From assembly GCA_017621085.1 (NCBI GenBank), contig JAGATW010000112.1:1-44805 (forward strand): 44,805 bases of DNA. Direction: 5' to 3'. Below the pieces are notes generated by a model that was not told the origin of the DNA, did not search any database, and was given only the letters and a program-made list of their open reading frames with translations. This DNA is from Clostridia bacterium (GTDB lineage: Bacteria; Bacillota; Clostridia; Oscillospirales; CAG-272). Positions 1 through 8,661 of this stretch are shown here, piece after piece (position 1 is the first letter of the stretch; every line of letters starts with the position of its first letter). Position numbers and translations under genes: made by a program.

Positions 1-13
1 ACCCCTATTTTGG

Positions 14-60
14 CAATAAAAAAGCCATAACACCGATATTTTCGTATCAAAATTATGGTT
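14..60 (-). terminator. Candidate intrinsic terminator
   Basis: On the minus strand CCATAA pairs with TTATGG, with an inner GATA/TATC stem, and a run of six T follows. It lies just past the copied tRNA 3' end at 67-87, as the terminator at 262-300 lies past the intact tRNA. Confidence 0.5.
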
Positions 61-66
61 TCTTTA

Positions 67-87
67 TGGTGCGAGAAACGGGACTTG
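67..87 (-). repeat. Copy of the tRNA-Leu 3' end (att-like)
   Basis: These 21 bases are identical to 303-323, the CCA end, acceptor 3' strand and part of the T arm of the tRNA-Leu at 303-386. Identity stops abruptly inside the T loop. The rest of the tRNA is missing, so this is a fragment. A duplicated tRNA 3' end is the usual scar of tyrosine-integrase insertion into a tRNA gene. A decayed second tRNA-Leu copy is the alternative. Confidence 0.6.
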
Positions 88-261
88 TTCTTGAATTTTT
101 TGAGGCAATGAGTGCGAAAATTATAATTGTGCCTCAAAAATCCATCGGTCTAGGGGTCCTCAAGCCGAGATTGTGAGGCTTGGGGCTTTCGTGCACCACT
201 AAAAAACATTCCCCGAATGTTTTTCTTAACGCTGGGTTCAAGCCCCTATTTAACATAATAC
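88..261. other. Noncoding spacer with two hairpins
   Basis: No credible gene. Two hairpins stand out: CCTCAAGCC (158-166) pairs with GGCTTGGGG (177-185), and AAAACATTC (203-211) pairs perfectly with GAATGTTTT (215-223) around a CCC loop. The second is A/T flanked on both sides and could stop transcription in either direction. The open frames here run through the tRNA and its complement and are not genes. Confidence 0.45.
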
Positions 262-300
262 AAGAAAACAAAAAAGACACCAAAAACGGTGTCTTTTTGT
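262..300 (-). terminator. Terminator of tRNA-Leu
   Basis: GACACC (276-281) pairs with GGTGTC (288-293), with A/T runs on both sides, giving a U tract on the minus strand directly after the tRNA CCA end. Confidence 0.75.
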
Positions 301-302
301 TT

Positions 303-386
303 TGGTGCGAGAAACGGGACTTGAACCCGTACGAACAAATCACACGCCCCTCAAACGTGCGCGTCTGCCAATTCCGCCACTCTCGC
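303..386 (-). tRNA. tRNA-Leu (anticodon GAG)
   Basis: The minus strand reads as a class II tRNA: acceptor stem GCGAGAG pairing with TTCTCGC (one G-T), a D arm, an anticodon loop TTGAGGG giving anticodon GAG for CTC codons, a long variable arm, and T arm GGGTTCAAGTCCC. CCA is encoded at 303-305. The long variable arm and the G10-rich D arm are typical of leucine tRNAs. A terminator follows at 262-300. A 21-bp copy of the 3' end sits at 67-87. Confidence 0.96.
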
Positions 387-521
387 ATATATTTTGCAGG
401 TCTTGCAACCTTGCTTGACTATTATACTAAAATGAAATCGTTTTGTCAATACCTTTTTTGAATTTTTTTAAGAAAATTTTCTTTTTTTTAATAACACTTA
501 AAAAACTTATATTTGCAAAGC

Positions 522-553
522 AAAAACCACTCTTCAAAATGAGGAGTGGTTTT
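522..553 (-). terminator. Terminator of the small membrane protein gene
   Basis: AAAACCACTC and GAGTGGTTTT form a stem with A and T runs on either side. It lies 17-48 bases past the stop codon at 570. Confidence 0.8.
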
Positions 554-569
554 ATGTAAGCTTTAAAAA

Positions 570-818
570 TTAGTCAGCAAGAACTGAAATCTTGTTGCTT
601 GTGATCTCTGTTACAAGGTCAACAATCCAAGCAATAAAGTTACCAATACCGGTAACAAGAACAAGGATACCAACAACAAGTGTTACAACATTCTTTGTTT
701 CCAAGAATCTGATGATACGGTAGATACCACCGATAACAGCACCAAGGAAAAGTTGAAGAAGAACCTTAACAATCTTTGGAAGTGCCTCGTAAGAAGCTGT
801 AAGTGAATTATTAGCCAT
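570..818 (-). CDS. Small two-helix membrane protein, unknown function
   Basis: This 82-residue protein has two hydrophobic segments, about residues 15-38 and 44-68. They are separated by a short basic turn (YRIIRFLETKN), which suggests a membrane hairpin with the loop probably inside the cell. I do not recognise a named family. It is a real gene by context: a consensus promoter (867-895), an AGGAGGG ribosome site 10 bases before the ATG, and a terminator 17 bases after the stop. It stands alone, divergent from miaB. Small hydrophobic proteins of this build often occur as abundant single genes in Clostridia, but nothing here assigns a role. Confidence 0.8.
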   Translation of the reverse strand: MANNSLTASYEALPKIVKVLLQLFLGAVIGGIYRIIRFLETKNVVTLVVGILVLVTGIGNFIAWIVDLVTEITSNKISVLAD

Positions 819-866
819 TGAACTACCCTCCTATATTATTATTAAAGTGTTAACTTTAACGATTTA

Positions 867-895
867 ATTATATCATAACATAGTTAAAATAGCAA
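867..895 (-). promoter_or_regulatory. Sigma-A promoter for the 570-818 gene
   Basis: On the minus strand TTGCTA (-35, 890-895) and TATAAT (-10, 867-872) are 17 bases apart, about 50 bases before the start codon. Confidence 0.75.
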
Positions 896-974
896 GATAT
901 TTTTTAATAAAAGATTAATTTTTCCCCTTAAATAATTTAAGCAAAAATAAAATTAAAGTACATAACAAAAAAAC

Positions 975-1003
975 TTGCATATTTATTATAAATATGATAA
1001 AAT
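975..1003 (+). promoter_or_regulatory. Sigma-A promoter of the miaB-mutSL operon
   Basis: TTGCAT (975-980) and TAAAAT (998-1003) are 17 bases apart. The in-frame ATG at 994 falls inside this promoter, upstream of the expected transcript start near 1010, so translation must begin later, at 1033. Confidence 0.75.
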
Positions 1004-1032
1004 ATATTAGATTATATTATAAAGGAATTAAT

Positions 1033-2436
1033 ATGATAACTACAAATAATTTTGTAAACGAATTAGACCTTGCTTTACAAGAAAAGCACAAGGGCGAAAT
1101 TCGTCAAAAAATAAAGGATAAAGGCTTGTGCGCCTTCGTGTTCACTCTTGGCTGTCAGCAAAACGAGGCAGATAGTGAAAGAATACGTGGGGTGTTAAGA
1201 GAGGTAGGCTATAAAATAACCGAAAATGAGGAAAAGGCAGACTTACTTATTGTCAACACCTGTGCAATAAGAGAGCATGCTGAAAGGCGCGCCCTTTCCA
1301 TAATTGGTAGATTTAAGCATTACAAGGCTAAAAACCCGGACATTATTATCGGTGTCTGTGGCTGTATGACTGCGCAGGAGCATCGTGCAAACCAAATTAA
1401 GCATTCCTATCATTATGTTGACTTTACTTTTGGGACAAGCATGCTTTATCGCTTGCCGGAATTTATAAATAATGCATTAAATAAGGGTAAGCGTCGCTTC
1501 CTTTTAGATAGCGAAAAGCCACAAATTGCCGAAGGACTTGAAATTGAAAGAGAAAGCAATTATAAGGCTTGGGTCAGCATTATGTACGGCTGCAATAACT
1601 TTTGTACATATTGCATAGTGCCATATGTTCGTGGCCGTGAGCGTAGCCGTAATATGAAGGACGTCCTTGATGAAGTTAAGGATTTAGCAAAAAGAGGCTA
1701 CAAGGACATTACTCTTTTAGGTCAAAATGTAAATTCCTACGGTAAGGATTTAGAGGGTAAGCCAACAATTGCAGACCTTTTAAATGAAATTGCCAAAATA
1801 GAGGGCGATTTTATGATACACTTAATGACATCACATCCAAGGGATGCATCAAGTGAAATGATAGAGGCGCTTTCTAAAAATCCTCACTCAGCAAATCATT
1901 TTCATTTGCCCTTGCAAAGTGGCTCTGATGCGATTTTGAAAAAAATGAATCGCCACTACGATAAACAACGCTATCTTTCAATAGTAGATGAATTAAGGGA
2001 AAAGAATAAGGGCATAACCTTTACAACGGACATAATAGTAGGCTTCCCCGGGGAAACCGAGGAGGACTTTAATCAAACCGTTGAAATTGTGAAAAAGGTA
2101 CGCTTTGACTCAATATTTTCATTTATCTACTCTCCAAGAAAGGGAACCCCTGCATACGAAATGGAGCAGGTGCCGGAGGAAATAAAGCACAAAAGATACG
2201 ATTATTTATGTCAGGTGCAAAACGAAATTTCAAACGAAATTAACCAAACCTATGTTGGTAAGATAATTAGAGTTTTAGTTGACGGAAAAAGCAAAAATAA
2301 CGAAAACGTATATACATCACGCACAGAGGGTAACAAAATAGTTCACTTTGAGTGTGATAATGATTATACAGGCGAATTTATTAATGTTAAAATCACTAAG
2401 GCAGATACATTTGCCCTATATGGTGAAAAAATATAA
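1033..2436 (+). CDS. miaB: MiaB, tRNA methylthiotransferase
   Basis: MiaB is a radical-SAM enzyme that converts i6A37 to ms2i6A37 in tRNAs reading UNN codons. The N-terminal methylthiotransferase domain carries three iron-sulfur cysteines (C41 in TLGCQQNEAD, C77 in VNTCAIRE, C111 in VCGCM). The radical-SAM motif is C187-x3-C191-x2-C194 (YGCNNFCTYC). A TRAM RNA-binding domain lies at the C-terminus, from about residue 405. The length of 467 residues is normal. I chose the ATG at 1033 because AAAGGA precedes it and the earlier ATG at 994 overlaps the -10 box. It opens an operon with the YmcA-like gene, mutS and mutL, as in Bacillus. Confidence 0.96.
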   Translation: MITTNNFVNELDLALQEKHKGEIRQKIKDKGLCAFVFTLGCQQNEADSERIRGVLREVGYKITENEEKADLLIVNTCAIREHAERRALSIIGRFKHYKAKNPDIIIGVCGCMTAQEHRANQIKHSYHYVDFTFGTSMLYRLPEFINNALNKGKRRFLLDSEKPQIAEGLEIERESNYKAWVSIMYGCNNFCTYCIVPYVRGRERSRNMKDVLDEVKDLAKRGYKDITLLGQNVNSYGKDLEGKPTIADLLNEIAKIEGDFMIHLMTSHPRDASSEMIEALSKNPHSANHFHLPLQSGSDAILKKMNRHYDKQRYLSIVDELREKNKGITFTTDIIVGFPGETEEDFNQTVEIVKKVRFDSIFSFIYSPRKGTPAYEMEQVPEEIKHKRYDYLCQVQNEISNEINQTYVGKIIRVLVDGKSKNNENVYTSRTEGNKIVHFECDNDYTGEFINVKITKADTFALYGEKI

Positions 2437-2458
2437 CAAAAGCAAAGGAGAAAAAGCT

Positions 2459-2854
2459 ATGGAAATTATGGAAATAGCAGCACAGCTTGGTCAAGCAATA
2501 AAGGCTGACGAAAGAATTACAAAAATGAACGAGGCAAGAGTGGCTTACGAAAAGGATGAGGACATCCAAAAGCTTATGCTTGAGTACAACACTCAGCAAA
2601 TCGCACTTGCAGAGGAATACAAAAAGGACCCTGTTGACGAAAACATTGTAAATGCAATCGAAAACAGACTTAACGAAATTGTATCAGCAGTTACAACAAA
2701 CCCTGTATTCATTCAGGCTAACGAGGCTCAGGAGGCTGTTAACAAGCTTATGAATGAGGTAAATGCTGAAATCGAATTCCAAATCACAGGTCAGCGCCCA
2801 TGCTCACATGATTGCAACTCCTGTGGTAGCGACTGTGGACATCACCACCACTAA
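2459..2854 (+). CDS. YlbF/YmcA (Ric) family protein with Cys/His-rich tail
   Basis: A 131-residue helical protein of the YlbF/YmcA superfamily. In Bacillus, YmcA (RicA) acts with YlbF (RicF) and YaaT (RicT) in RNase Y-dependent mRNA processing and in competence, sporulation and biofilm control, and the complex binds iron-sulfur clusters. The helical body spans residues 1-110. The tail CSHDCNSCGSDCGHHHH holds four cysteines and five histidines, which suggests metal or cluster binding. The position between miaB and mutS is that of Bacillus ymcA, so RicA-like is the best guess, though the family alone does not separate YmcA from YlbF. The ATG at 2459 has AAAGGAG upstream; the longer frame from 2348 runs back over the miaB end. 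Confidence 0.88.
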   Translation: MEIMEIAAQLGQAIKADERITKMNEARVAYEKDEDIQKLMLEYNTQQIALAEEYKKDPVDENIVNAIENRLNEIVSAVTTNPVFIQANEAQEAVNKLMNEVNAEIEFQITGQRPCSHDCNSCGSDCGHHHH

Positions 2855-2884
2855 TTAAAATAAGCAAAGAGAGGAGAAAACAGT

Positions 2885-5470
2885 ATGACATCTATGATGC
2901 TACAATATCTCGAGATAAAGGAACAATATAAAGATTTTATACTGTTTTACCGTCTCGGAGATTTTTATGAAATGTTTTTTCAGGACGCTATAACTGCATC
3001 AAGAGAGTTAGAGCTAACCCTGACAGGCAGAGATTGCGGTGAAAAGGAAAGAGCGCCTATGTGTGGCGTTCCTTTTCATAGCGTTGAGCCATATATCGGC
3101 AAGCTTATATCTAAGGGCTATAAGGTTGCAATATGTGAGCAGGTAGAGGACCCTGCAACAGCTAAGGGCATTGTAAAGCGCGAGGTGGTAAGAGAAATTA
3201 CCCCCGGTACAGTTGTTGAAAGCTCCTTGCTCAGCGAAAACAAAAACAACTATTTATGCTCCCTGTATTTCGATAAGGATATGGTGGGAGTTTCCTTTGC
3301 AGATATTTCCACAGGTGAAATATGTGCAACAAGCTTTGAAAATGAGCCAAGTAAGGTTTTAAACGAGCTTGGCACATATGCGCCAAAGGAAATTATTACA
3401 AACCTTAATAAAGCACAGGGCGCATACCTTACAGAATTTGCAAAGGAGCGCTTAGGCGCACTTTGTGAATTTGAAATGGATAGCTATTTTAGCTATGCCG
3501 AGTCCACCCAAAGAGTATTAACTCAATTCGGCAAGGAATTTTTAGACACACACTCAGAGGATGAATGTGTAATTAGCGCAGTAGGCGCAATTCTTGAATA
3601 CATAGTAAAGACACAAAAAATAGATATTTCCTACATTAATAATATTGACGTGTACGCACAGGGTCAGTTCTTGGAAATGGACCTGAATACAAGACGCAAC
3701 TTAGAGCTTTGCGAAAATATGCGTACAAAGGAAAAAAGAGGAAGCCTTTACTGGGTTCTTGATAAAACTAAAACCTCAATGGGCGCAAGAATGTTAAGGA
3801 ATTACGTGGAGCACCCACTCCTTGACGTTAAAAAAATTAATGCAAGACAAGGGGCAGTATCAACCCTTGCCGATAACATTGTATTAAGGGAAGAAATAAG
3901 CGAACAGCTAAAAAGTGTACTTGACCTTGAGCGTCTTATGACCAAGGTAGTTTACGGTACAGCCAATGGCAAGGATATGCGTGCTATTTGGTCAACCCTT
4001 AGTGTAATTCCGAATATTAAAAATCTCTTATTTACAGTTGGCACACCTGAGCTTACCTATATAAGAGACAATCTTGATACTCTTGAGGACATTTGTACCC
4101 TTATTGATAGTATGATAGTAGATTTACCACCATTTTCCATAAGAGAGGGTGGCTTTATAAAGGACGGCTTTAACGAAAATGTTGACAGCCTTCGCTCTAT
4201 TATGACTGATGGTAAGGGCTGGATTTCGAAAATTGAAGAGGACGAAAGAGAAAAAACAGGCATTAAAACCTTAAAAATAGGCTACAACCGTGTATTCGGC
4301 TACTATATTGAGGTAACAAAGTCACTAATTTCTCAAGTTCCCGATAGATATATAAGAAAGCAAACGCTTTCAAATTGCGAAAGATATATAACCGAGGAAT
4401 TAAAGAATATGGAATCAAGCGTCTTAGGGGCAAGTGACAAGCTTTGCGCCCTTGAGTACGACCTATTCTGCGATTTAAGGGAAAAGGTAAGCGACAATCT
4501 TAAGCGCATACAAAGAAGCGCTAATATGCTTGCCCGTCTTGACGTTTATATTTCCTTAGCCGAGGTAGCGGTTAAAAATAACTATGTCTGCCCGGACGTG
4601 GATTATAGCGACGTTTTAGATATAAAGGACGGTCGTCATCCGGTTGTCGAGCAGTTTGTTAAGGATAGCTACTTTGTTCCAAATGATACATATTTGAACA
4701 CAACAACAGATAAAATGGCACTTATTACAGGACCAAATATGGCAGGTAAGTCAACCTATATGCGTCAAAGCGCACTTATTGTGCTAATGGCACAAATAGG
4801 CTCATTTGTTCCTGCAAAGAGTGCAAGAATTGGCGTTGTAGATAAGCTGTTTACCCGTGTCGGAGCATCTGACGACTTAGCCTCAGGTCAATCAACCTTT
4901 ATGCTTGAAATGACAGAGGTTGCCTATATTTTATCAAACGCAACTAAAAAGAGCTTCATTATCTATGATGAAATAGGCAGAGGCACATCAACCTTTGACG
5001 GTATGAGCATCGCAAGAGCAATTGCAGAATTTACCGCAGGCAAAAAAATCGGTGCAAAATCAATGTTTGCAACCCACTACCACGAGCTAACCTCTCTTGA
5101 AGAGGAAATAAAGGGCATTGTTAACTATAACATTGCAGCAAAAAAACGTGGCGAGGACATAATATTCCTTCGTAAAATCGTAAAAGGACCAACCGATGAT
5201 AGCTACGGCATTGAGGTGGCAAGGCTTGCAGGAGTACCAAACGAGGTTGTAAAGCGCGCAAGAGCAATTTTAAGCCAAATGGTAGAAAATGGCTTTGTGG
5301 AGTCTTCACCAAAAAAGGCTGCACCTGTTCAAGAAATAAATGCAACAATGTCCTTTGAGGATATGGGCATTTATGAGGCAGCAGATAAAATTAAAAAGAT
5401 AGACATAAATACATTAACTCCAATCGAGGCTATGAATTTTGTCTATGAGTTGAAAAAATTAATTAACTAA
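2885..5470 (+). CDS. mutS: MutS, DNA mismatch recognition ATPase
   Basis: MutS binds mismatches and small loops and recruits MutL. The 861 residues give the full MutS1 layout. The mismatch-binding domain carries the FYRLGDFYEMF motif with the intercalating phenylalanine (about residues 20-30). Connector, core and clamp domains follow, then the ATPase with Walker A GPNMAGKST (616-624), Walker B IYDEIGRGTSTFDG (D695, E696) and the dimer-interface FATHYHEL. A GAGAGG site precedes the ATG. The N-terminus is about six residues shorter than many homologues. It lies 30 bases after the YmcA-like gene and 25 before mutL, so it is almost certainly co-transcribed. Confidence 0.98.
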   Translation: MTSMMLQYLEIKEQYKDFILFYRLGDFYEMFFQDAITASRELELTLTGRDCGEKERAPMCGVPFHSVEPYIGKLISKGYKVAICEQVEDPATAKGIVKREVVREITPGTVVESSLLSENKNNYLCSLYFDKDMVGVSFADISTGEICATSFENEPSKVLNELGTYAPKEIITNLNKAQGAYLTEFAKERLGALCEFEMDSYFSYAESTQRVLTQFGKEFLDTHSEDECVISAVGAILEYIVKTQKIDISYINNIDVYAQGQFLEMDLNTRRNLELCENMRTKEKRGSLYWVLDKTKTSMGARMLRNYVEHPLLDVKKINARQGAVSTLADNIVLREEISEQLKSVLDLERLMTKVVYGTANGKDMRAIWSTLSVIPNIKNLLFTVGTPELTYIRDNLDTLEDICTLIDSMIVDLPPFSIREGGFIKDGFNENVDSLRSIMTDGKGWISKIEEDEREKTGIKTLKIGYNRVFGYYIEVTKSLISQVPDRYIRKQTLSNCERYITEELKNMESSVLGASDKLCALEYDLFCDLREKVSDNLKRIQRSANMLARLDVYISLAEVAVKNNYVCPDVDYSDVLDIKDGRHPVVEQFVKDSYFVPNDTYLNTTTDKMALITGPNMAGKSTYMRQSALIVLMAQIGSFVPAKSARIGVVDKLFTRVGASDDLASGQSTFMLEMTEVAYILSNATKKSFIIYDEIGRGTSTFDGMSIARAIAEFTAGKKIGAKSMFATHYHELTSLEEEIKGIVNYNIAAKKRGEDIIFLRKIVKGPTDDSYGIEVARLAGVPNEVVKRARAILSQMVENGFVESSPKKAAPVQEINATMSFEDMGIYEAADKIKKIDINTLTPIEAMNFVYELKKLIN

Positions 5471-5495
5471 AATTACTTAAAGAAAGGGGATAAAA

Positions 5496-7478
5496 ATGGG
5501 AAAAATTAATGTTCTTGGCTTTGATGTAGCAAACCTAATAGCTGCAGGCGAGGTAGTTGATCGCCCATCCTCTGTCGTTAAGGAGCTTTTAGAAAATGCA
5601 ATAGATGCAGGAGCAACAAAAATAACCGTTGAAATTAAAAACGGTGGTAGCTCCTTTATAAGAATTGCAGACGATGGCTGTGGAATGGAGTATGACGACT
5701 TGCCAACTGCCATTTTACGTCACGCAACAAGTAAAATTAAAAATGCAGACGATTTAAATGAAATTATGACCCTTGGCTTCCGTGGTGAGGCATTGGCTGC
5801 CATTTCCTCTGTATCTAAGGTGAGAATTATGTCAAGGCAAAGGGGCTCGGAAATGGGCGCTATGCTTGAAGCTCACGGTGGTGAAATTCGAACTCATATT
5901 AAATCGGGCTGTACAGAGGGAACAACTGTAATCGTAGAGGACATATTTTATAATGTCCCTGCAAGAAAGAAATTTTTAAAGTCAGACAGAGCAGAAACCT
6001 CGGCTGTTAGCGCAGTTGTAGAAAAGGTTGCTCTTTCCCGTCCCGATATTTCCTTTAGATATATAACAGACGGTAGCTTGAAATATCTAACCCAAGGAGA
6101 TGGCAACCTACAAAACGCAGTTTATGCGGTTTTGGGCAGGGACGTGGCTAAAAAAACAATAAAGGTTATGCGTTCTGATGGTGGAATTAAGGTCCAAGGC
6201 TATATTTCCACACCGGAATACGCAAGCGCATACAGAACGCAGGAAAACTTTTATATTAACTCAAGATTTGTAAAAAGTAAAACTGCACAAGCGGCGCTTG
6301 AACAGGCATACGCATCATACATTCCAAGCGGTAAATTCCCATTTTGCGTGCTTAACATTATAATTGACCCATCAAGCGTTGATGTTAATGTTCATCCTGC
6401 AAAATTGGAGGTGAAATTTTCTAATGAAAAGCTTGTTTTTGATGCAGTTTATTATGCTGTAAGAACAGCGCTTGACAGTAGCATACAAAGGCCAACTCTA
6501 TATAATGAGCCTAATGCTTCAAGTAAGGGCAAGGAGCTGATTTCAACTCCATTCCCTGTAACCGATAGGTCAGAAAAGACTCCAAAGGCTGAAAAGATAG
6601 TATTTGATACTAATAGCAATTTTGGTGTTTTAAGACAAGATAATACAATTAACTATTCTGACTTGCAGTTACCAAAAAAGGAAGCTCCCGTATCTTCGCC
6701 TTCAAACGATTATGCTGATGAGGAGGCATTTTCCTTAAGCTTCCCCAAAAAGCAAGATGTAAAAGCCGAGCCTATAAGACCAATACAGCAAGCTCAAGAG
6801 ATTTACGCTGAAAACCCAAAAATCACAGGGGACGTGTCTGATTTTGGCAAAAAAGCTGATGAAATCAGCGATACACCAAGCAATGAAAAGGTCGTTCCGG
6901 AGTATAAAATAATAGGTGAGGCATTTAATTCCTATGTAATTGTGGAAATGGGCGATATAATGTATCTTATTGATAAGCATGCGGCCCACGAAAGAATTAT
7001 ATTTGAGGACTTAAAGAAAAAGCTAAGCTTGTCCACTCCATCATCTCAAATGCTTATGCTACCAATAGTTACTCACTTAAATAACGAGGAATTAGTAGCA
7101 TTACATCAATATGGTGATGAAATTAAAAAAACGGGCTTTTCCTATGATATTGATGATAAGAGCGTTTATTTAAATGAAATTCCAGCGGAAATAGAAATAA
7201 GTGGCGCACAGGATGCCTTTAGCACTCTTGTATCAAGGCTTGTGAGCAAAGAGGGCTATGGAGAATTAACAAGATATGAGTTTTTTGAAAAGGCTCTTTA
7301 TCAAGCATCCTGTAAGGCAGCAATAAAGGCTGGCAGAATTTACGATAGCGCCCATATTAAATGGATTTGTGACAAGGTATTAACCCTTGACAACATAAAA
7401 TACTGTCCGCACGGACGTCCAATAGCCTTTGAAATTACAAAGCACTTCTTGGAAAAGCAATTTGAAAGGATAAAATAA
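5496..7478 (+). CDS. mutL: MutL, mismatch repair endonuclease/ATPase
   Basis: MutL links MutS to strand removal. The N-terminal GHKL ATPase shows NAIDAGATKI, DDGCGM and TLGFRGEALAAISSV. A variable linker spans about residues 340-460. The C-terminal domain carries D493-K-H-A-A-H-E with a further E, the DxHAxxExxxxE metal motif of nicking MutL proteins, plus SCKAAIKAG and CPHGRP. It is therefore an endonuclease-type MutL, as expected in a bacterium without the MutH/Dam system. The AAAGGGG ribosome site is good. The stop codon is immediately followed by the tgt ATG. Confidence 0.98.
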   Translation: MGKINVLGFDVANLIAAGEVVDRPSSVVKELLENAIDAGATKITVEIKNGGSSFIRIADDGCGMEYDDLPTAILRHATSKIKNADDLNEIMTLGFRGEALAAISSVSKVRIMSRQRGSEMGAMLEAHGGEIRTHIKSGCTEGTTVIVEDIFYNVPARKKFLKSDRAETSAVSAVVEKVALSRPDISFRYITDGSLKYLTQGDGNLQNAVYAVLGRDVAKKTIKVMRSDGGIKVQGYISTPEYASAYRTQENFYINSRFVKSKTAQAALEQAYASYIPSGKFPFCVLNIIIDPSSVDVNVHPAKLEVKFSNEKLVFDAVYYAVRTALDSSIQRPTLYNEPNASSKGKELISTPFPVTDRSEKTPKAEKIVFDTNSNFGVLRQDNTINYSDLQLPKKEAPVSSPSNDYADEEAFSLSFPKKQDVKAEPIRPIQQAQEIYAENPKITGDVSDFGKKADEISDTPSNEKVVPEYKIIGEAFNSYVIVEMGDIMYLIDKHAAHERIIFEDLKKKLSLSTPSSQMLMLPIVTHLNNEELVALHQYGDEIKKTGFSYDIDDKSVYLNEIPAEIEISGAQDAFSTLVSRLVSKEGYGELTRYEFFEKALYQASCKAAIKAGRIYDSAHIKWICDKVLTLDNIKYCPHGRPIAFEITKHFLEKQFERIK

Positions 7479-8615
7479 ATGTTTAAGGTTTTGAAAAAGG
7501 ATGGCAAGGCAAGACGTGGAGTTATGGAAACTGTGCATGGCACAATACAAACTCCCGTGTTTATGAATGTCGGCACCTGTGCTGCTATTAAGGGTGGAAT
7601 TTCCACAACGGACCTAAAGGAGCTAAAGTGTCAGGTTGAGCTATCCAATACATATCATTTACATATTCGACCTGGGGATAAGCTTATTCACGACCTTGGT
7701 GGAATACACAAGTTTTTTAATTGGGACAAGCCTGTATTAACCGATAGTGGTGGATTTCAGGTTTTCTCCTTAGCACAGCTAAGAAAAATCAAGGAGGAGG
7801 GCGTATATTTCGCCTCCCACATTGATGGTAAGCGCATATTTATGGGACCTGAGGAATCAATGCAAATTCAGTCAAATTTAGCATCTACAATTGCTATGGC
7901 ATTTGATGAATGTATTGAAAATCCTGCACCATATGAATACACAAAGCAATCCTGCGACAGAACCGTTCGCTGGCTTGTTCGCTGTAAGAACGAAATGGCA
8001 AGGCTAAACTCCTTGCCCGAAACAATAAACAAAAATCAGCTCCTTTTTGGTATTAACCAGGGTAGCGTTTATGAGGATTTACGTATTGAGCATATGAAGC
8101 AAATTGCAGAGCTTGATTTAGATGGCTATGCAATAGGTGGCCTTGCAGTTGGTGAGGCGACTGAGGATATGTATCGTATAATAGACGTAGTAGAGCCATA
8201 TATGCCTGAAAACAAGCCAAGATACTTAATGGGTGTAGGAACGCCTTGCAATATTTTAGAGGCTGTACACAGAGGTGTTGACTTCTTTGACTGCGTAATG
8301 CCAAGCCGTAACGCAAGACACGGTAATTTATTTACCTGGCACGGTAAAATGAACATAATGAACGAAAAGTATATGCGTGATTCTCGTCCAATTGATGAGG
8401 GCTGCTCTTGTCCTGCCTGTCGTGATTATTCGCGTGCTTATATAAGACATCTTTTAAAGGCAAAGGAAGCACTTGGTATGCGACTTTGTGTTTTACATAA
8501 CCTTTATTTCTATAATGAGCTTATGGAAAAAATAAGAGAGGCTATGGATGGAGATTATTTTGAAAGCTTCTATCAAAAATACAGGAACATTTTAGGTGAA
8601 AGAAATCCTGACTAA
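7479..8615 (+). CDS. tgt: tRNA-guanine transglycosylase (Tgt)
   Basis: Tgt exchanges guanine-34 for preQ1 in tRNAs with GUN anticodons, a queuosine-pathway step. The catalytic aspartate D89 lies in LTDSGGFQVFSL. The nucleophile region FFDCVMPSRNARHG and the zinc site CSCPACRDY...LH near residues 305-335 are intact. The length of 378 residues is normal. It follows mutL with no gap and uses an AAAGGA site inside the mutL end, so the two are translationally coupled. Neighbours usual elsewhere (queA, yajC, ruvB) are absent, and no preQ1 leader is possible at this junction. Confidence 0.97.
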   Translation: MFKVLKKDGKARRGVMETVHGTIQTPVFMNVGTCAAIKGGISTTDLKELKCQVELSNTYHLHIRPGDKLIHDLGGIHKFFNWDKPVLTDSGGFQVFSLAQLRKIKEEGVYFASHIDGKRIFMGPEESMQIQSNLASTIAMAFDECIENPAPYEYTKQSCDRTVRWLVRCKNEMARLNSLPETINKNQLLFGINQGSVYEDLRIEHMKQIAELDLDGYAIGGLAVGEATEDMYRIIDVVEPYMPENKPRYLMGVGTPCNILEAVHRGVDFFDCVMPSRNARHGNLFTWHGKMNIMNEKYMRDSRPIDEGCSCPACRDYSRAYIRHLLKAKEALGMRLCVLHNLYFYNELMEKIREAMDGDYFESFYQKYRNILGERNPD

Positions 8616-8637
8616 AATAAAATTGAGAGGAAAAAGT

Positions 8638-8651
8638 GCGACACGTGTCGC
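8638..8651. repeat. 14-bp perfect palindrome with ACACGTGT core
   Basis: GCGACACGTGTCGC is a perfect palindrome between the tgt stop and the preferred deacetylase ATG. Its inner 12 bases recur exactly at 14513-14524. It could be a dyad operator or form a short leader hairpin. Confidence 0.4.
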
Positions 8652-8661
8652 TAAAATAGCT

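Noticed and set aside
134-461. Open frames on both strands across the tRNA-Leu region
   Set aside because: They translate the tRNA and its complement (WRNWQTRTFEG type artefact) and have no ribosome site.
994-1032. Earlier ATG in frame with miaB
   Set aside because: It falls in the -10 region of the promoter and before the expected transcript start; the ATG at 1033 has AAAGGA upstream.
7340-7478. A preQ1 riboswitch before tgt
   Set aside because: tgt starts directly after the mutL stop with no leader.
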